Shown: piece by piece, positions 59,753-64,000 of the stretch
Numbering within the stretch: position 1 is the first letter of the stretch
Layout of the letters: each line of letters opens with the position of its first letter
Origin: Hormiphora californensis
Lineage: Eukaryota; Ctenophora; Tentaculata; Cydippida; Pleurobrachiidae
Reading direction: 5' to 3'
Length of the DNA stretch: 64,000 bases
Assembly: GCA_020137815.1 (NCBI GenBank)
Contig: CM035354.1
Coordinates: 1,731,495-1,795,494 of the forward strand
The notes under the pieces: generated by a model
Seen by the model: only the letters and a program-made list of their open reading frames with translations
Databases searched by the model: none
Told to the model about the DNA's origin: nothing
Program-made: the position numbers and the translations under genes

Positions 59753-62700
59753 CTACATAGACTCCCCAGTTCCCATCACGTTTCCATAGATGTTGGTTTT
59801 CTGTCCATCCACGGGATCCCACACCTGCCAGAAGATCCTGTAGCTACGCAGCCAGAAGAGGGCCTTGTCCTCAAACTGGGTTGGGGTTATACCAACATCC
59901 TCTAATCCAGGCAGACCCAGGGCAACGTTATCACTTATCATTTGGTGCTGTTGACAGAGGGTATTTGTGTAGTCATTCGAAATGTATGGTGATCTAGGAA
60001 CTATGACACCCAGATGGAGTCAATAATTCTGGATTCACATCATCATACCCCAATTAAGTCACTAGTTCATACCCGAATGTAAGGTTCAGATCGGAGGAGG
60101 TATTTGTTCCAAAGGAAGTTGTACCTTCCTACAACGGGCCTGTATTGTCGGAATGTGATATCCGTAATAGATGTCATCAACTCCTGAAGGGGGATGAAAG
60201 TGATATTTGAGGGATATTTAGGTAATATATGCGGATTGGTTAAAGAGAGGTCTTTAGGGGATCTTTATAAAGAGACTGGTTATGATCGATATAATAGTAT
60301 TGGAGACAAATTTAGAGCTGGCTTTACTGACAAATTGTTATTTCTTCGTTTCGGGGGGTGCGACATGTTAATTTTGTTAACTTTGTTAATATTAACATCG
60401 AGAAAACAGGTGATTTATTAACAAAATTAACAAAAAGTTAACAAACGTTAACAAATGCCATTTATGTGATCTAAATCCCCTTTAGCACGTGTTTTTGGTA
60501 TTTAACACTTGTTCTGCAAGCAAAGTTTTTCCTTCTGCACGATTTGCATACCCCTACTACCTCTACTACGGCTTTTCTACAGCGATTTGTTCCATTGTGT
60601 AAATTTTGATAAAAACTAGCCAAACTAAACCGCAATTGAAGTCAGATGATCCTAATCCACATTTTCCAACCCTAAAAACTAAATAATTCTCATGAATTTA
60701 CCTTAAAACGAAAAATATCCCTAAAATCAATTTTTCTAAAAAAACACAAGGATTTGTAGCGAAGCAAATTTTCAATCTTTGACCAAAAAATTGATTTTGG
60801 AAAAATTTTATTTCTTTTTCCAACAGAAACGTTGTACATCATCTTTTTAAGTCCAAAGAATCGATTATCAATCAAAAAATTACGTTAAAGTGAGAGAGAA
60901 CAGCCCCGATTTTGATGAAACTTGGTCAGAATAGTGTTTGGTGTCTAATTAGAAGTCAAAAAAATTTTTAGTGCTCAAATCCTAAATTTAAGATTTTTAG
61001 GTTTTTAAGGTTTTTCGGCTTTTATGGGTTTCAGGAACGTTCTAGAACAAAATGAATAAAACCATCTTTCTCGGCATTAAATTCTGCATCGATTATAGTG
61101 GTTATAAACCTTTCTATGACGTAAGGTTCAGAAGTTATCGCGAAAAAGCCCAAACGGGTACATGTGTTAGGGGCGGGTTCATGTTTTAGGCTAACCGGCG
61201 AACCTCTAGTCAGAACACCATGTTATAGGGTGTCAATCGACGCGTATTGATAAGGAGATCATTTTAGTGAAAATTATTTTGATCTGCGATGTCTGTGTAA
61301 CGAATGAAACCTAAAAAACCTTACTGAATGAAGCATACCCGTTTGGTTAAAACATGTGGTGAGGTTTTTTAGGTTTCATTCGTTACACAGACATTGCAGA
61401 TCAAAATAATTTTCACTAAAATGATCTCCTTATCAATACGCGTCGATTGACACCCTATAACATGGTGTTCTGACTAGAGGTTCGCCGGTTAGCCTAAAAC
61501 ATGAACCCGCCCCTAACACATGTACCCGTTTGGGCTTTTTCGCGATAACTTCTGAACCTTACGTCATAGAAAGGTTTATAACCACTATAATCGATGCAGA
61601 ATTTAATGCCGAGAAAGATGGTTTTATTCATTTTGTTCTAGAACGTTCCTGAAACCCATAAAAGCCGAAAAACCTTAAAAACCTAAAAATCTTAAATTTA
61701 GGATTTGAGCACTAAAAATTTTTTTGACTTCTAATTAGACACCAAACACTATTCTGACCAAGTTTCATCAAAATCGGGGCTGTTCTCTCTCACTTTAAAG
61801 TTAGATTTTATACGCTAAATTGAAATATTTGTAACTTTTGGATTTTTATCGATTTTGAGCCAAAACCCTGTATGGCGGACTTTGGTTATCGGGGGAGCCC
61901 TTGTTTGGGTATAAATGTGTTAGAGAAGTCGTTAAACTATAAAATTAAACCAGTTAAAATCGTATTATCAACCAATAAGAACAGTCTTTTAGCATTTGTT
62001 AATTTTGTTAATTTTGTTAATTAACGTTAATTAACAAAATCGGAAAAAAGAGGTGATTTATTAACAATTAACATGTCGCCCCCCCCTTCGTTTCCTAAGA
62101 ATGTATTGAGATCTTCTCTCTCAACTCAGTCCTTACGTGTAGTGAGTATGTACGGGGTCCTACAAATTGGTAAAGTCGCTCTCTCTCAGAGTCATTCATG
62201 CTGATGATGTTAGTAATTCCCCTGAACACGTCAGGTCCATAGACGGGGGTCTTGAAGGTGTCCAGACCCTTCTTGTATAGTGGAGTTCGACCTGTTATAA
62301 TATGGGTTGTCATGTTATCTCCAGCAGTGCAGGAAAACTATTATATATCAGGGAAACAAACAGCTACCAAACACCCAGCTGGGACATCCCCCACCCCGGC
62401 CCTTTCCAGATCTCACACCTTACCTTTCTCGAAGAGTTTTGCGACAGAGTTGATTCTGGCGAGATAGTGAGTGAACCTGTCCCTAGCGTGGTAACAGTCA
62501 GAGGCACGGATTATAATAGCTGCATCAGGCAACTCGTGCAGAACAACCTGGCATGGGGAATGTAAAACAGTGCCGCGTGTTATAGTGGAGAAGCAGTTGC
62601 AGAACAACGTGGGAGTAGTAATGGGGTTTCATTCACATAATGAGAGAGACGGAGAGACGGTATCACTTTTTGTCACCGTTTAACGTCAACAAGAGAGTGT

Positions 62701-63435
62701 TTCAAAATATATCGACTATTTGTTTACCTCTTCCGAGAGGGCTTTAGTCTTGAGGAATTGAGAGGGGGAGTCAATGTCAGCATTAATGTGGGACATGTGT
62801 ATAAAACAAGGGACATCCATTTTCTTGCACGCACGTGCAATCTTGTGGGTCAGAGTTACATTAGCGTCCACCCAACTCTGGTGTAGTTTGATCCTGTCCG
62901 TTCCTGGGGGGAGCAGTGGTGGGTTTAAATATAGATCTGCTATATAATGGGGTTATACCTGATGATTGTAATAACACCAATTGATAGAAACACCGGCCCC
63001 TCTCTGCATCTGTTGAGACACCCCTCTATTAAACTAACCGGTAAGGTTACACTAATGTTACACTAAGGTTACACTATGGTTACACTAACCGGTAAGGTTG
63101 ACGACAACATCAGAATATTTGACACACTCCATGAGCTGCTCCTCGTCATTAAAGTCCGGTGTGTACACCTGGTGCTGCTGACCCAAATCACTGGACACCT
63201 TCAGATACTGAGCAGTAACCGGGTCACACCGGTGGGGGATTATCATCTGGGTACCTAGTTGACCCAGGTTGTTCACCAGGTACCGACCCATCTTGCCCGT
63301 AGCCCCGAAGATAGTGACAGTCTTGGCATTGGTAGAGGAGCGCCCACCCCGTCCAGATTTAATGGTCAGGGGGGAGGAAGAGAGAGCCCTCACCGCCCCC
63401 AACACTTTGGTTAACTTGGTTCCTTGCTGGAGCAT
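59753..63435 (-). CDS. NDUFA9: NADH dehydrogenase 1 alpha subcomplex subunit 9, 6 exons
   Basis: Accessory subunit of mitochondrial complex I, an atypical short-chain dehydrogenase that binds a nucleotide at the matrix arm and membrane junction. Exons 63,435-63,090, 62,903-62,728, 62,547-62,424, 62,291-62,137, 60,183-60,073 and 59,947-59,753 join GT-AG in phase and give 368 residues (human 377). A basic Ser/Arg-rich presequence (residues 1 to about 33) is followed by the Rossmann motif FGATGKMGRYLV, then GTQMIIPHRCD, DVVVNLTG, CFIHMSHINAD, the substrate-region DAAIIIRASD, YGPDVFRGI and the C-terminal LPGLEDVGITPTQFEDKA. The classical SDR Tyr-x-x-x-Lys is not evident, as usual for this subunit. 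Intron 4 (1.85 kb) is almost entirely a foldback transposon. The exon 1 donor boundary is duplicated in intron 1. Confidence 0.93.
60352..62085. mobile_element. 1.7-kb foldback element with 8-bp target duplication
   Basis: Inverted ends (GGGGGGTGCGACATGTTAAT and ATTAACATGTCGCCCCCC) are flanked by CTTCGTTT at 60,344-60,351 and 62,086-62,093. Subterminal TTAACAAAATTAAC motifs follow. The inner arms (about 60,880-61,340 and 61,350-61,800) are almost perfect reverse complements. No transposase frame. It lies inside NDUFA9 intron 4. Confidence 0.93.
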
Positions 63436-63708
63436 CTTTAGTACATGCTATACAATATGGAGCGGGGTTAGAGTGGTATATTGGGAGGGGTGGAGTTAGA
63501 GTGGTATATCGGGATGAGAGGAGAGTTAGAGCTATATCGGGGGATGAGAGTTAGATCGAGTGGTATTCAGAGATCTGACACGTAACATTTAATGAATGTT
63601 ATCTCTTGGACCATCGGAGGATAAAATGTAACAATAAATAAGAGATAGTCAAAATAAAAACAGCTCTGTGTGTGTCTCCCTCTCTCCCTCTCTCTCTGAG
63701 AAGTTTCT

Positions 63709-63885
63709 TCATTTCAGTTCCCCCATGAATATCGACTTATCGCTGGAGCAAGTCATTAGTATGGGCTGGTTTGGGTGACAATCAACATCATTCACAGAGC
63801 CGCTGTGTCCGGGTAACTTGTAGAGGAGTTTCCTTGATGCAGTGTCCCACACATATACCATTCTATCAGCTGAACCACATACCAC
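63709..63885 (-). CDS. SNRNP40: U5 snRNP 40 kDa protein, last exon (partial gene)
   Basis: The terminal exon (58 residues plus TGA) begins after a CCCTCCCAG acceptor; upstream exons lie beyond the window. It encodes the end of one WD40 repeat (SADRMVYVWDTASRKLLYKL) and the final one (PGHSGSVNDVDCHPNQPILM, then SSDKSIFMGELK). This closely follows the C-terminus I recall for human SNRNP40 (DRMVYVWDTTSR.., YKLPGHAGS, SSDKRLYMGE). The protein is a seven-bladed WD40 component of the U5 snRNP that binds PRPF8 in the spliceosome. The gene ends 274 bases upstream of the NDUFA9 start on the same strand. Confidence 0.9.
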   Translation of the reverse strand: MVCGSADRMVYVWDTASRKLLYKLPGHSGSVNDVDCHPNQPILMTCSSDKSIFMGELK

Positions 63886-64000
63886 CTGGGAGGGAGGGGG
63901 TATTAGGGATCTGGAGGGAGGGTGTCAAGGGAGGGGTGGAGATATAGCGGGGGTGGTTGGTTATCTTGTAACTTGTTTATATCTCTCTGAATGCCCAGGG

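Overview
The window is eukaryotic nuclear DNA, most likely from an invertebrate animal. It holds GT-AG introns, two furin/kexin-type proprotein convertases with P domains, a cytosolic-type sulfotransferase, two nuclear-encoded mitochondrial genes (FMC1, NDUFA9), the last exon of SNRNP40, and a 5'-truncated non-LTR retrotransposon. Compact genes and very many inverted-repeat elements would suit an early-branching metazoan such as a sponge, but the sequence alone does not prove the phylum. No bacterial operons, CRISPR arrays or rRNA genes are visible.

Layout. 1-6,200 is repeat-rich and apparently poor-quality sequence; it holds a degraded copy (202-4,766) of a GGCGCC-rich inverted-repeat element whose clean copy is at 8,117-9,469. 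An intronless gene for a secreted cysteine-rich protein lies at 6,227-7,192. From 9.5 to 29.4 kb there are few genes: several transposon-like foldback elements, a 2.7 kb pyrimidine tract, a truncated LINE (22,009-22,953), a two-exon single-pass membrane protein gene (23,375-24,082) and a crowd of MITE-like elements (24.5-28.1 kb). Convertase gene A runs leftward from 43,756 to 29,446 in 13 exons; its intron 6 holds a 5.4 kb nested transposon complex. A single-exon sulfotransferase (minus, 46,088-47,131) has a 23-bp minisatellite growing out of its stop codon. Convertase gene B runs rightward from 50,470 to 57,406 in 13 exons; its intron 11 is a 1.1 kb CTGT array. FMC1, NDUFA9 and SNRNP40 follow on the minus strand, closely spaced.

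The genes. The convertases are diverging paralogues sharing most intron positions and keeping all four active-site residues (Asp, His, oxyanion Asn, Ser), so both are probably active in the secretory pathway. FMC1 (ATP synthase assembly) and NDUFA9 (complex I) are adjacent respiratory-chain genes.

The most unusual structural signal is that exon-intron boundaries in four neighbouring genes are repeatedly copied in short tandem duplications that carry the splice site (or start or stop codon) with them. The second is the number of distinct non-autonomous elements with clear target-site duplications, including one family built from dozens of TTTGGCGCCAAA palindromes.
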